5,646 nucleotides of DNA, taken from NCBI GenBank assembly GCA_021841985.1, contig JAKCCP010000277.1, forward strand, positions 1-5,646, written 5' to 3'. Numbering within the stretch: the stretch's first letter is position 1; each line of letters opens with the position of its first letter. The stretch is from Pseudomonadota bacterium (GTDB taxonomy: Bacteria; Pseudomonadota; Alphaproteobacteria; Acetobacterales; Acetobacteraceae). A program made the translations under genes and the position numbers. The notes beneath the pieces are model-generated. The model had not been told where the DNA came from, ran no database searches, and worked only from the letters and a program-made list of their open reading frames with translations. Of the stretch, positions 1 through 5,287 are shown piece after piece.

Positions 1-606
1 CTCGCCCGCCGCTACGGCGCCCTCACCTATCTCGACGAGGTCCATGCCGTCGGCCTCTATGGCCCGCAAGGCGGCGGGGTTGCCGAGCGCGACGGCGTCG
101 CGGCCGAGATCGACATCATCGAGGGGACGCTGGCCAAGGGGTTCGGCACCCATGGCGGCTATATCACCGGGCGCGCCGAGGTGATCGATTTCATCCGCTC
201 GACCGCCTCTGGCTTCATCTTCACGACCTCGCTGCCGCCGGTCATCGCCGCCGCGGCGCTGGCCGCGATCCGCCATGTCCGGGCACATCCCGAGCTGCGC
301 GCCCGGTTGTTCGAGCGCGCCGAAACCCTGAAGCGCCGCCTCGACGAGGCCGGCATCCCGCGCCTGCCCTCGGTGAGCCATATCGTGCCGGTGCAGATCG
401 GCGAGGCCGCGCGCTGCAAGGTGGTGAGCAAGCGGTTGCTGGAAGAATTCGGCATCTATGCCACGCCGATCAACTACCCGACGGTGCCGCGGGGCACCGA
501 GCGGCTGCGTCTCACCCCCGGCCCCTTTCATACGGACGCGATGATGGATCGTCTGGTCGCAGCCCTCGGCCAGGTGCTCGGCGTGGCGGCCTCGAGGGCG
601 GCTTGA
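1..606 (+). CDS. hemA: 5-aminolevulinate synthase, C-terminal half (5' end outside window)
   Basis: This is the last 201 codons of a PLP-dependent enzyme that condenses glycine with succinyl-CoA to give 5-aminolevulinate, the first step of haem/tetrapyrrole synthesis by the C4 (Shemin) route in the cytoplasm. In the fragment, LDEVHAVG (residues 11-18) carries the Asp and His that contact the PLP ring. GTLAKGFG (42-49) carries the Schiff-base lysine, K46 (codon 136-138). The C-terminal stretch with [20 protein letters not shown] (about 156-175) is characteristic of ALAS and argues against the sister alpha-oxoamine synthases (KBL, BioF, SPT). About 155 residues follow the lysine, as expected for a roughly 400-residue ALAS, so the C-terminus looks intact. 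The frame is open from base 1 and the start lies upstream of the window. The stop codon overlaps the TTG start of the next gene, so the two are very likely one operon. No truncation or frameshift is visible. Confidence 0.94.
   Translation, partial: LARRYGALTYLDEVHAVGLYGPQGGGVAERDGVAAEIDIIEGTLAKGFGTHGGYITGRAEVIDFIRSTASGFIFTTSLPPVIAAAALAAIRHVRAHPELRARLFERAETLKRRLDEAGIPRLPSVSHIVPVQIGEAARCKVVSKRLLEEFGIYATPINYPTVPRGTERLRLTPGPFHTDAMMDRLVAALGQVLGVAASRAA
594..605 (+). promoter_or_regulatory. Shine-Dalgarno-like GAGGG and TTG start overlapping the hemA stop
   Basis: GAGGG at 594-598 lies four bases before TTG at 603-605. That TTG shares the TTGA tetranucleotide (603-606) with the hemA TGA stop. No ATG or GTG in frame precedes the conserved N-terminal PUA-domain residues, so this TTG is the only reasonable start. 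The arrangement suggests translational coupling, in which ribosomes ending hemA re-initiate on the methyltransferase. The spacing is slightly short, so the start is likely but not certain. Confidence 0.65.
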
Positions 607-1796
607 GCGGGGATGCGGCGCGCCCGCTCCTCCGCCTCAAGCCGCGCGCCGACCGGCGGCTAAAATCCGGACACCCTTGGGCGTTCAGCAACGAGATCGC
701 GCCTTCCCCGGCGCTCAGCGCCGTGCCGGCCGGCGGCCTTGTCCGGCTCGAAGCCGATGACGGCACCCGCTTCGGTACTTTCTACTTCAACCCGCACAGC
801 CTGATCGCCGCGCGCCTGCTCGACCGCGACCCGGACGCCGTGATCGATGGCGCCTGGTTCGCCGCCCGCCTCGGCGCCGCGCGCGCCCTCCGCGCCCGGC
901 TCGGTCTCGGCCCCGCCCATCGCCTGATCCATGCCGAGGCCGATGGGCTACCCGGCCTGGTCATCGACCGCTTCGACGATGTCGCCGTGGTCCAGGCCAA
1001 TACCGCCGGGATGGAGCGGCTGCTCCCAGAACTCCTCGCCGGGCTCGCCGCAACCCTGCCGCTCCGCGCCGTGGTGGCGCGCAATGACAGCCCGGTACGC
1101 ACGCTCGAAGCCCTGCCGCGCGAGACCCGGCTGCTCATCGGAGAGGATATGCCCGCGAGCGTCACCGAGGGGGGCGTACGCTTTCCTCTCGACCTGCTCG
1201 GAGGGCAAAAAACCGGCTGGTATTTCGACCAGCGCCCACATCGCGACATGATCGCGCGCCTCGCCCCCGGCGCCCGGGTGCTCGACCTTTTTTGCCATAC
1301 CGGCGGTTTCGGGCTGCGCGCGGCTCATGCCGGCGCGGCCGAGGTTTTGCTCATCGACCAGAGTGCCCCGGCCCTCGCGCTGGCCGCGCAGGCGGCGGCG
1401 GAAAACGGTTTTTCCCCGCGCATCACAACGCGCCAGGGTGAGGTTTTCGCAGCACTCGCCGAGCTGGGCGAAGCCGGGCAGCGCTATGACATTGTGATCG
1501 CCGATCCACCCGCCTTCGCCCCCACACGCAAGGATCAGGCGGCGGGTCTGCGCGCCTACGCCCGGCTCTCCCGGCTCGCGTGCGGGCTCGTCGCGCCGGG
1601 CGGGTTTCTCTTCATCGCCTCGTGCAGCCATCACGCCCCGGCGGCGGAATTCACGAGCGCCATCGCCAACGGGCTGCATCGGGCGCGCCGCGAGGGGCGC
1701 ATTCTCGCCTCCGGCGGCGCCGGACCCGACCACCCGGTGCATCCCGCGCTGCCCGAAAGCGCCTATCTCAAGACGGCGCTGCTCCAGATTTCGTGA
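603..1796 (+). CDS. rlmI: RlmI-type class I SAM-dependent rRNA (cytosine-C5) methyltransferase
   Basis: This 397-residue protein matches the length of E. coli RlmI (396), which methylates C1962 of 23S rRNA to m5C. Residues about 8-75 form the N-terminal PUA-like RNA-binding domain, with the signature [22 protein letters not shown] (11-32). A central domain follows, then the Rossmann methyltransferase fold. Motif I is [15 protein letters not shown] (227-241), with an acidic SAM-ribose residue at D252. Motif IV is DPPAF (301-305). The catalytic-cysteine motif is SCSHH (340-344, C341). The ending [15 protein letters not shown] (376-390) resembles the DHP...EGLYLKG end of RlmI. His stands where E. 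coli RlmI has Tyr in motif I (FSYTGGF to FCHTGGF). The gene overlaps the hemA stop by TTGA and is probably co-transcribed with it. Membership of the RlmI/RlmK-L subfamily is secure; the exact rRNA position is inferred from the family. Confidence 0.88.
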   Translation: MSGDAARPLLRLKPRADRRLKSGHPWAFSNEIAPSPALSAVPAGGLVRLEADDGTRFGTFYFNPHSLIAARLLDRDPDAVIDGAWFAARLGAARALRARLGLGPAHRLIHAEADGLPGLVIDRFDDVAVVQANTAGMERLLPELLAGLAATLPLRAVVARNDSPVRTLEALPRETRLLIGEDMPASVTEGGVRFPLDLLGGQKTGWYFDQRPHRDMIARLAPGARVLDLFCHTGGFGLRAAHAGAAEVLLIDQSAPALALAAQAAAENGFSPRITTRQGEVFAALAELGEAGQRYDIVIADPPAFAPTRKDQAAGLRAYARLSRLACGLVAPGGFLFIASCSHHAPAAEFTSAIANGLHRARREGRILASGGAGPDHPVHPALPESAYLKTALLQIS

Positions 1797-1801
1797 TCAC
1801 G
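1792..1801. repeat. 10-bp perfect palindrome across the rlmI stop codon
   Basis: CGTGATCACG is self-complementary and contains the TGA stop of the methyltransferase gene. The octamer TTCGTGAT at its left side (1790-1797) recurs at 1820-1827, beside the 1807-1823 palindrome. It could be part of a binding site for a dimeric regulator, or chance. No family is recognised. Confidence 0.4.
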
Positions 1802-1806
1802 CCGCC

Positions 1807-1823
1807 CGAATTTCACAAATTCG
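1807..1823. promoter_or_regulatory. 17-bp perfect inverted repeat, possible operator
   Basis: CGAATTTCACAAATTCG consists of 7-bp arms (1807-1813 and 1817-1823) around CAC. It stands out because it is AT-rich in a window of very high GC, and because it sits between rlmI and the small ORF next to a CtrA-like site. An RNA hairpin with a 3-base loop is possible, but no T-run follows directly, so it is a poor terminator. A dimeric repressor or activator site is the more natural reading. The regulator is unknown. Confidence 0.4.
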
Positions 1824-1827
1824 TGAT

Positions 1828-1853
1828 AACCCTTCGAAAGTGTTTTATTTTTT
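1828..1853 (+). terminator. Possible weak intrinsic terminator after hemA-rlmI
   Basis: AACCCTT (1828-1834) can pair with AAGTGTT (1838-1844) around a CGA loop, with one C/T mismatch. TTATTTTTT (1845-1853) follows at once. The position, about 30 bases past the methyltransferase stop, and the T-run fit an intrinsic terminator. The stem is short and AT-rich, so efficiency is doubtful. The T-run could instead belong to a promoter for the downstream ORF. Confidence 0.35.
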
Positions 1854-1865
1854 CGACGGGCAGCG

Positions 1866-1881
1866 TTAACTTGAAATTAAC
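1866..1881 (+). promoter_or_regulatory. CtrA-like binding site (TTAA-N7-TTAAC)
   Basis: TTAA at 1866-1869, seven bases (CTTGAAA), then TTAAC at 1877-1881 is an exact match to the consensus for the response regulator CtrA, which governs cell-cycle and motility genes in alphaproteobacteria. The upstream G at 1865 also makes GTTAA/TTAAC a 5-bp inverted repeat. The site ends two bases before ATG 1884. If that is the start, CtrA would sit in or below the promoter and would probably repress. If translation starts at ATG 1905, the site is near the -35 position of a leaderless or very short-leader transcript and could activate. Binding is inferred from the sequence match alone. Confidence 0.5.
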
Positions 1882-1883
1882 CC

Positions 1884-2144
1884 ATGTATGTCACCGTTCT
1901 CACCATGTTGAGCAGCACATCCTTATCGGCCTTTTCGGTCGCCTCGGGGGTTGATCAAGCGCAGCGTCCCGGCGCGGTCCAGCCGGTGCGCAATCTTCCT
2001 GGCCTCGCCAGCAACAGCCAACCCGGGAACGCCTCTTCCAGCCAGGCGAGCCCGCCGGGACAGCCGAACCAGCCCTTCACCCTGCCCAACCTCGCCCCCG
2101 GCCAGATCCTGCCGCGCGGCTCGCTGCTCAACCTCTCGGTCTAA
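1884..2144 (+). CDS. Small Pro/Gln/Ser-rich protein of unknown function
   Basis: This 86-residue reading frame (79 residues if it starts at the second Met, ATG 1905) has no recognised domain. A short moderately hydrophobic N-terminus (about residues 1-22) lacks the basic residues of a signal peptide. The middle (25-75) is rich in Pro, Gln, Asn, Ser and Gly and is probably disordered, with PPGQPNQPFTLPNLAPGQ at 57-74. It ends in a hydrophobic tail, LPRGSLLNLSV (76-86). I recall similar small ORFs with a PRGSLL-type ending in Acetobacteraceae, but this is not verified. Neither ATG has a clear Shine-Dalgarno. In favour of a real gene: it has its own AT-rich upstream region with a CtrA-like site, ends just before a repeat/terminator-like element, and has no competing conserved frame. 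Against: it is short and low in complexity. Its function is unknown. Confidence 0.55.
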   Translation: MYVTVLTMLSSTSLSAFSVASGVDQAQRPGAVQPVRNLPGLASNSQPGNASSSQASPPGQPNQPFTLPNLAPGQILPRGSLLNLSV

Positions 2145-2299
2145 CCGCCGGGCACAACCGGGCGCGCACGAAGATAAGGCGAGGGCTCCGCCCTCGACCC
2201 GCTGGGGCCTGAGGCCCCAGACCCCCATCCTGGAGGGTCGAGGGACTTCCGTCTCTCGCGAGATAGAGGGGCGGAGCCGCTTCCATACCTTGCCGCGGC
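2145..2299. other. Convergent intergenic region
   Basis: Here the small plus-strand ORF (stop 2144) meets the minus-strand beta-propeller gene (stop 2300). Most of the 155 bases belong to the nested inverted-repeat element at 2180-2278. A further 10-bp perfect palindrome, TCTCGCGAGA, lies at 2254-2263. No further gene is visible. The likely job is termination in both directions, although no long T-run is present on either strand. Confidence 0.6.
2180..2278. repeat. Nested inverted-repeat (REP-like) intergenic element
   Basis: Four pairs of perfectly complementary arms are visible. CGAGGGC/GCCCTCG (2180-2186 with 2190-2196) has a 3-base loop. CTGGGGCC/GGCCCCAG (2202-2209 with 2213-2220) has a TGA loop. 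CCCTCGACCC/GGGTCGAGGG (2191-2200 with 2235-2244) encloses the second hairpin. GGCTCCGCCC/GGGCGGAGCC (2184-2193 with 2269-2278) closes the whole block. The outer pairings compete with the first small hairpin, so alternative folds exist. Such GC-rich palindromic blocks between convergent genes are typical of REP-like sequences and may terminate transcription. Other genomic copies cannot be tested here. Confidence 0.7.
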
Positions 2300-3487
2300 T
2301 CAGGGCCAGGGCGTGGCGATGGCCGCGGGACCGCCGGGGACGGCAATCGTGACGCCGGGCACCAGTTTGCCGCCATGCCAGCGGAATACCTGGATTTCGT
2401 GCTCGCGCATATTCTGCACCAGAATCAGCCGTCCGTCGCGGGAGAAGGCGACGCCTTGGGTCCAGCCGCCATCGCTCGTCTCGGCCACTTTCCGCAGCAT
2501 CGTGCCGGCGGTGGTCAGTGCCTTGGCATCAGGCCTTTGCACGGCGTAGAGGCTGAGTACGCCGCCGGTGTTGAAGAACGGCGTATGGGCGGGTTTCAGC
2601 GTGCCGTTGATACAGTTGACCGCGAGATATTTGCCATCGGGCGAGAATTTTACCGCTTCCGGCCCGCTCGGCACGGCGATGGTGTCGATGGTGCGCGGCG
2701 GGGTCGCCTGGAGGTCGATCAGGCTCACGGTATCAACATCGCCATCGCCCCGCCCGACATTGCTCACCGCGGCGAGGGTGCCGGCAGGGTTGGTGTCGAT
2801 GGTGTCGGGGGTGACGCCGGTGGTGATCGGCCGCGGGTCGAGGCTGAGCGTGGTGCCCGAGACGTGCAGGAGGCTCACCATGTGATCGGCGAGCCGGCTG
2901 ACCAGGATGAAGCTCCCATCATGGGAGAAAACGATGCCGACAGGCTGCGATTTGGCATTGTCGAGGCTGAATTTCCCGACCGGATCGAGGTGATGGCCGG
3001 TGACGCGGAAAATCGAGATCGTGCCCTCGAAGCGGTTGGCCACGAGTGCGACCTTGCCATCCGGCGAGATGCGCACCGCCGAGGCCCCGAGCCCGGCATG
3101 CAGCGACTGGGCCACGCGCGGCGGCGAGACCGTGAGATCGACCACCGAGAGGCGGTCATCCGGCGCCGTGCCGTCGGCGGACTTGGCCTCCGCTCGGGTC
3201 GAGGAGGTAACGAGGGCGAAACTGGCATCGGCCGCGATCGCCAGCGCCATCGGCGGGCCGATATCGCTGAACGGCACGTCAATCGAGGAGACCAGGCGTG
3301 GCGGGCTCGATTGCAGGTCGATCACCGAGAGCGTGTCGGGGAGCGCGTTGCGTATGCCGAGCGGTTTGCCGTCGATGATAGTGGTGTGATTGTCATTCGC
3401 CGAAAGCGCGAAATCGGCCGCCCCGGCCGCCCGCGCGAGGCCAAGGAGCGCTGTCAGCGCGACCCCGGCGGCTAAGAGAGAACGCAT
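2300..3487 (-). CDS. Exported YncE/YVTN-like beta-propeller protein
   Basis: This 395-residue protein has a signal peptide (MRSLLAAGVALTALLGLARA, cleavage near AGA-AD at about residue 23-24) and so should act in the periplasm or outside. The rest is a run of beta-propeller blades. A strand motif of the form [LV]S[VL][IV]DL-x3-PPR occurs three times (53-64, 113-124, 254-265). Blade motifs SPDGKVALVAN (141-151), SHDGSFILVS (188-197), SPDGKYLAVN (282-291) and SRDGRLILVQN (349-359) are spaced irregularly. This matches the YncE/YVTN and lactonase-like seven-bladed propeller superfamily. No catalytic residues are recognised, so lactonase activity is not claimed; a binding or scaffold role is equally possible. 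ATG 3487 is preceded by a good Shine-Dalgarno (AGGAA at 3494-3498, six-base spacing). It lies 49 bp downstream of the hydrolase gene on the same strand, so the two are probably co-transcribed. The substrate is unknown. Confidence 0.85.
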   Translation of the reverse strand: MRSLLAAGVALTALLGLARAAGAADFALSANDNHTTIIDGKPLGIRNALPDTLSVIDLQSSPPRLVSSIDVPFSDIGPPMALAIAADASFALVTSSTRAEAKSADGTAPDDRLSVVDLTVSPPRVAQSLHAGLGASAVRISPDGKVALVANRFEGTISIFRVTGHHLDPVGKFSLDNAKSQPVGIVFSHDGSFILVSRLADHMVSLLHVSGTTLSLDPRPITTGVTPDTIDTNPAGTLAAVSNVGRGDGDVDTVSLIDLQATPPRTIDTIAVPSGPEAVKFSPDGKYLAVNCINGTLKPAHTPFFNTGGVLSLYAVQRPDAKALTTAGTMLRKVAETSDGGWTQGVAFSRDGRLILVQNMREHEIQVFRWHGGKLVPGVTIAVPGGPAAIATPWP

Positions 3488-3536
3488 GTCCGTTTCCTTC
3501 CCCAGTGCTGTTTAGCCAAAATGTGGGGCCCACCGC

Positions 3537-4481
3537 TCAGCGCGCGAAGGCCACCCGCAACGCGCCCGCGATGTCCGCCACCGCCTCGTCGGCCGCGGGG
3601 ATCAACTTGCCCATGGTGAGGAAGCCATGGATCAGCCCCTCGAAGCGCTTGAGCGTGACCGGCACGCCGGCCGCGCGGAGCCGGTTGGCGTAGTCCTCGC
3701 CCTCGTCGCTGAGCGGATCGCAACCGGCGATGAGAACGAGCGCCGGGGGCAGGCCGGCGAAGGAGGCGGCGCGCAGCGGCGAGGCGCGCCAATCGGCGAT
3801 ATCGCCGGGGCCGCGCAGGTAATGGTCGCGGAACCACTCCATGGTCGGGCGGGTGAGCAGCAAGCCCTCGGCAAAACGCTGATGCGAGGGATGGGTCATG
3901 GCGAATTCGGTCGCCGGATAGATCAGCACCTGGAGCGCCAGCGCCGGGCCGCCCTGATCGCGCGCGGTAAGTGCCACGACGCTGGCGAGATTGCCCCCGG
4001 CGCTGTCGCCACCCACCGCCAGCTGCTTCGGATCGAGGCCGAGACTGGCGGCCGAGTCTGCGATCCACGCGGTCGCGGCAATCGCATCCTCGACGGCGGC
4101 GGGAAATTTATGCTCCGGCGCCAGGCGGTAGTCGACCGAGACCACGGCGGCGCGGGCAGCATTGGCGATCTGGCGGCAGACCACGTCGTGGGTGTCGAGA
4201 TCGCCGATCACCCAGCCGCCGCCATGGAAATAGACCAGCGCCGGCAGCACCTCCTCGGTCGCGCTGCCCGCCGGACGATAGAAGCGAAGCGGGATAGCGC
4301 CGGCCGGACCAGGGGCAGTGAGTGCCCGGATTTCGGCCATCTCGGGCGGCTCGGGGGCGAGCACGGCTCGCGCCGCGCGGGAATATTCCCGCGCCACCGC
4401 GGGCGCCAGCGTCTCATAGGCTGGCCGGCCCGAGAGCCGGATCATTTCGAGCACTTTTTCGGCGTGGCTATCGAGCGGCAT
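3537..4481 (-). CDS. Family IV (HSL-type) alpha/beta-hydrolase, probable carboxylesterase
   Basis: This 314-residue cytosolic enzyme has the hallmarks of bacterial hormone-sensitive-lipase-like esterases. HGGGW (86-90) forms the oxyanion hole. GGDSAGGN (157-164) holds the nucleophile S160. The CDPLSDEGEDYANRL segment (254-268) supplies the acid D255. GLIHGF (282-287) supplies the catalytic H285. VDYRLAPEHKFPAAVED (116-132) is another family signature. Length and the N-terminal cap region (MPLDSHAEKVLEMI) fit the family. The frame stays open to ATG 4568, but ATG 4481 was chosen because a GGGAGA-type Shine-Dalgarno (4486-4491) precedes it by four to five bases and homology begins there. There is no signal peptide. 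The family hydrolyses short- to medium-chain acyl esters; the natural substrate cannot be read from sequence. It lies 87 bp below the Gly-rich gene and 49 bp above the beta-propeller gene. Confidence 0.92.
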   Translation of the reverse strand: MPLDSHAEKVLEMIRLSGRPAYETLAPAVAREYSRAARAVLAPEPPEMAEIRALTAPGPAGAIPLRFYRPAGSATEEVLPALVYFHGGGWVIGDLDTHDVVCRQIANAARAAVVSVDYRLAPEHKFPAAVEDAIAATAWIADSAASLGLDPKQLAVGGDSAGGNLASVVALTARDQGGPALALQVLIYPATEFAMTHPSHQRFAEGLLLTRPTMEWFRDHYLRGPGDIADWRASPLRAASFAGLPPALVLIAGCDPLSDEGEDYANRLRAAGVPVTLKRFEGLIHGFLTMGKLIPAADEAVADIAGALRVAFAR

Positions 4482-4547
4482 CGTTTTCTCCCTATTGTCC
4501 CTCACCCTCGCGGGCCACGCGGGGACGATGTTTCCGATCAGAACAAT

Positions 4548-4561
4548 GCCGCCACGGCGGC
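4548..4561 (-). terminator. Possible hairpin after the Gly-rich repeat gene
   Basis: GCCGCCACGGCGGC is a perfect 6-bp inverted repeat with a 2-base centre (in practice 5 bp with a 4-base loop), seven bases below the stop of the Gly-rich gene. On the minus strand it is followed by ATTGTTCTGAT, which is only moderately T-rich. It may terminate or attenuate transcription before the hydrolase gene. The weak T-run makes this uncertain. Confidence 0.35.
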
Positions 4562-4568
4562 CCCGCAA

Positions 4569-5057
4569 TCAAGGGATGCCGAAGCCGAAGCCGACACCGA
4601 AGCCGGCAGGGGCGAACATCGGCGGGCCGAACACCACCGGTGGCGGCGCCATGACAACGGGGGGCGCGAAGATCGGGGGAGCGAACAGGATCGGCGGCGG
4701 CGCAACGACGACCGCGCCGAACATCGGACCGCCGATGAAACCACCGCCCCACCAAGGATGCCACCCCCCCCAGCCGTAGCCCCCCCAGCCCCATGGCCGG
4801 CCACCCCAATAGCCACCGCGCCAGCCGCCCCATCCGCCATAGCCGCCACGCCAGCCACCATACCCACCTCGCCAATCACCATACCCACCGCGCCAACCGC
4901 CATACCCACCGCGCCAACCGCCATATCCGCCATGCCATCCTCCATAACCGCCTCGCCAGCCACCATAACCGCCGTGCCAATCGGCCCGTGCCGGCACGCC
5001 GGCGGCAAGCCCGAGCAGGATAGCCGCCGCGATCATCGCGGCTCTGAACGCCCGCAT
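4569..5057 (-). CDS. Secreted Gly/Trp/Tyr-rich heptapeptide-repeat protein
   Basis: This 162-residue protein opens with a clear signal peptide (MRAFRAAMIAAAILLGLAAG..., cleavage after ARA at about residue 25). Mature residues 27-75 are seven back-to-back heptads of the form W-[RH]-G-G-Y-G-[GD]. A more irregular Gly/Trp stretch follows (76-106, with GGRPWGWGGYGWGGWHPWWGG). The C-terminal part (107-162) is built from Pro/Val/Phe units such as VVVAPPPILFAPPIFAPP. There are no cysteines and almost no charged side chains except the repeat Arg. Similar low-complexity secreted proteins are sometimes labelled sulfur-globule-like because of Gly/Tyr content, but nothing here proves that role. A structural, surface or envelope protein is the safest inference. 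ATG 5057 was chosen over upstream ATGs because AGGAG (5065-5069) precedes it by seven bases and the signal peptide starts there. It is the first gene of the minus-strand group. Confidence 0.82.
   Translation of the reverse strand: MRAFRAAMIAAAILLGLAAGVPARADWHGGYGGWRGGYGGWHGGYGGWRGGYGGWRGGYGDWRGGYGGWRGGYGGWGGWRGGYWGGRPWGWGGYGWGGWHPWWGGGFIGGPMFGAVVVAPPPILFAPPIFAPPVVMAPPPVVFGPPMFAPAGFGVGFGFGIP
4833..4979 (-). repeat. Seven tandem 21-bp coding repeats
   Basis: Seven contiguous 21-base units encode the heptads of the Gly/Trp/Tyr-rich protein. All begin with TGG on the coding strand. The units at 4875-4895 and 4896-4916 differ at only two bases, while others differ mainly at third codon positions. 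So some copies are recently duplicated and others are kept by selection on the protein. Because units are multiples of three, copy-number change would keep the frame. Confidence 0.9.
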
Positions 5058-5064
5058 GGGAAAT

Positions 5065-5069
5065 CTCCT
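5065..5069 (-). promoter_or_regulatory. Shine-Dalgarno of the Gly-rich repeat gene
   Basis: On the minus strand GAGGAG precedes ATG 5057, with AGGAG at 5065-5069 and a seven-base spacer. It fixes the start at 5057, because the frame is open to an earlier ATG at 5240 that lacks such a site and would bury the signal peptide. Confidence 0.75.
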
Positions 5070-5075
5070 CGCTTC

Positions 5076-5092
5076 CCGCGACCCGGTCGCGG
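5076..5092. promoter_or_regulatory. 8-bp perfect inverted repeat in the leader of the Gly-rich gene
   Basis: CCGCGACC (5076-5083) and GGTCGCGG (5085-5092) are exact reverse complements around one base. The block lies seven bases upstream of the Shine-Dalgarno of the minus-strand gene. As DNA it is a compact operator-like palindrome. As RNA it could form a GC stem near the ribosome binding site. Which one applies depends on the transcription start, which is unknown. Confidence 0.45.
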
Positions 5093-5273
5093 CCCATTCA
5101 ACCGAGACCAATCTAAGCCGCGAACATGGCGGAGTCCGGGCGGCCTCGTATCTTTTTGGTAAGAAAACATCTCCAGGATGGCGTCTCGCGCCCCTGTGAA
5201 GCCGTATCCGCCAACCGCCACGGAGCCTCTGGAATGCCACTGCGCTTCTCCGCTATCATCGCCGGCCGAGCGA

Positions 5274-5287
5274 GGAGATGGCGCGTG
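5274..5287 (+). promoter_or_regulatory. Shine-Dalgarno and GTG start of the FtsB-like gene
   Basis: GGAG at 5274-5277 (in GCGAGGAG) precedes GTG 5285-5287 by seven bases. The nearer ATG at 5278 is in another frame and meets a stop after five codons. GTG 5285 gives a 114-residue protein with a cytosolic tail, one membrane segment and a coiled coil, the size usual for the family. The ATG at 5126 would add 53 residues of non-conserved Arg-rich sequence. Confidence 0.75.

Larger units (their letters stand above)
5058..5284. other. Divergent intergenic region
   Basis: This 227-base region separates the minus-strand Gly-rich gene from the plus-strand FtsB-like gene and should hold both promoters. 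It contains the palindrome at 5076-5092, a short AT-rich patch around 5147-5170, and a GAGTC (a GANTC site, the CcrM methylation target in many alphaproteobacteria) at 5132-5136. I could not identify a convincing -35/-10 pair for either direction. The plus-strand frame is open through it from 5126, but that part looks like non-coding sequence. Confidence 0.55.

Noticed and set aside
948..1742. 264-codon minus-strand open frame
   Set aside because: It lies entirely within the RlmI-type gene, whose SAM and catalytic motifs are intact. The antisense product has no motifs.
2375..3475. 366-codon plus-strand open frame
   Set aside because: It is antisense to the beta-propeller gene and has no recognisable domain. 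Its composition (Arg/Gly/Asp/His-rich) is that of a shadow frame.
3500..3528. Possible hairpin CCCCA...TGGGG between the esterase and propeller genes
   Set aside because: It has only five base pairs with a long loop, no T-run, and overlaps the propeller's Shine-Dalgarno, so chance is the simpler explanation.
4833..4979. CRISPR-like array
   Set aside because: The 21-base units are contiguous with no spacers and are in-frame coding repeats of a secreted protein.
4538..5008. Alternative minus-strand frame encoding Gly/Val/Met/Ala repeats (MAVGAVGM type)
   Set aside because: It is a frame-shifted reading of the same 21-bp repeats. It lacks a signal peptide and good ribosome binding site, while the W/Y/G frame has both.
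3627..5162. 511-codon plus-strand open frame
   Set aside because: It runs antisense through the esterase and the Gly-rich repeat gene, both of which have clear motifs and ribosome binding sites. Its product is an Arg/His/Pro-rich composition with a repeat-derived low-complexity end, as expected from reading high-GC genes backwards.
5156..5184. Possible sigma-70 promoter (TTGGTA as -35) for the FtsB-like gene
   Set aside because: No acceptable -10 hexamer is found 16-18 bases downstream.
5126..5284. N-terminal extension of the FtsB-like protein from ATG 5126
   Set aside because: The extra 53 residues are Arg-rich and non-hydrophobic, the family is normally about 100-115 residues, and GTG 5285 has a well-placed Shine-Dalgarno.
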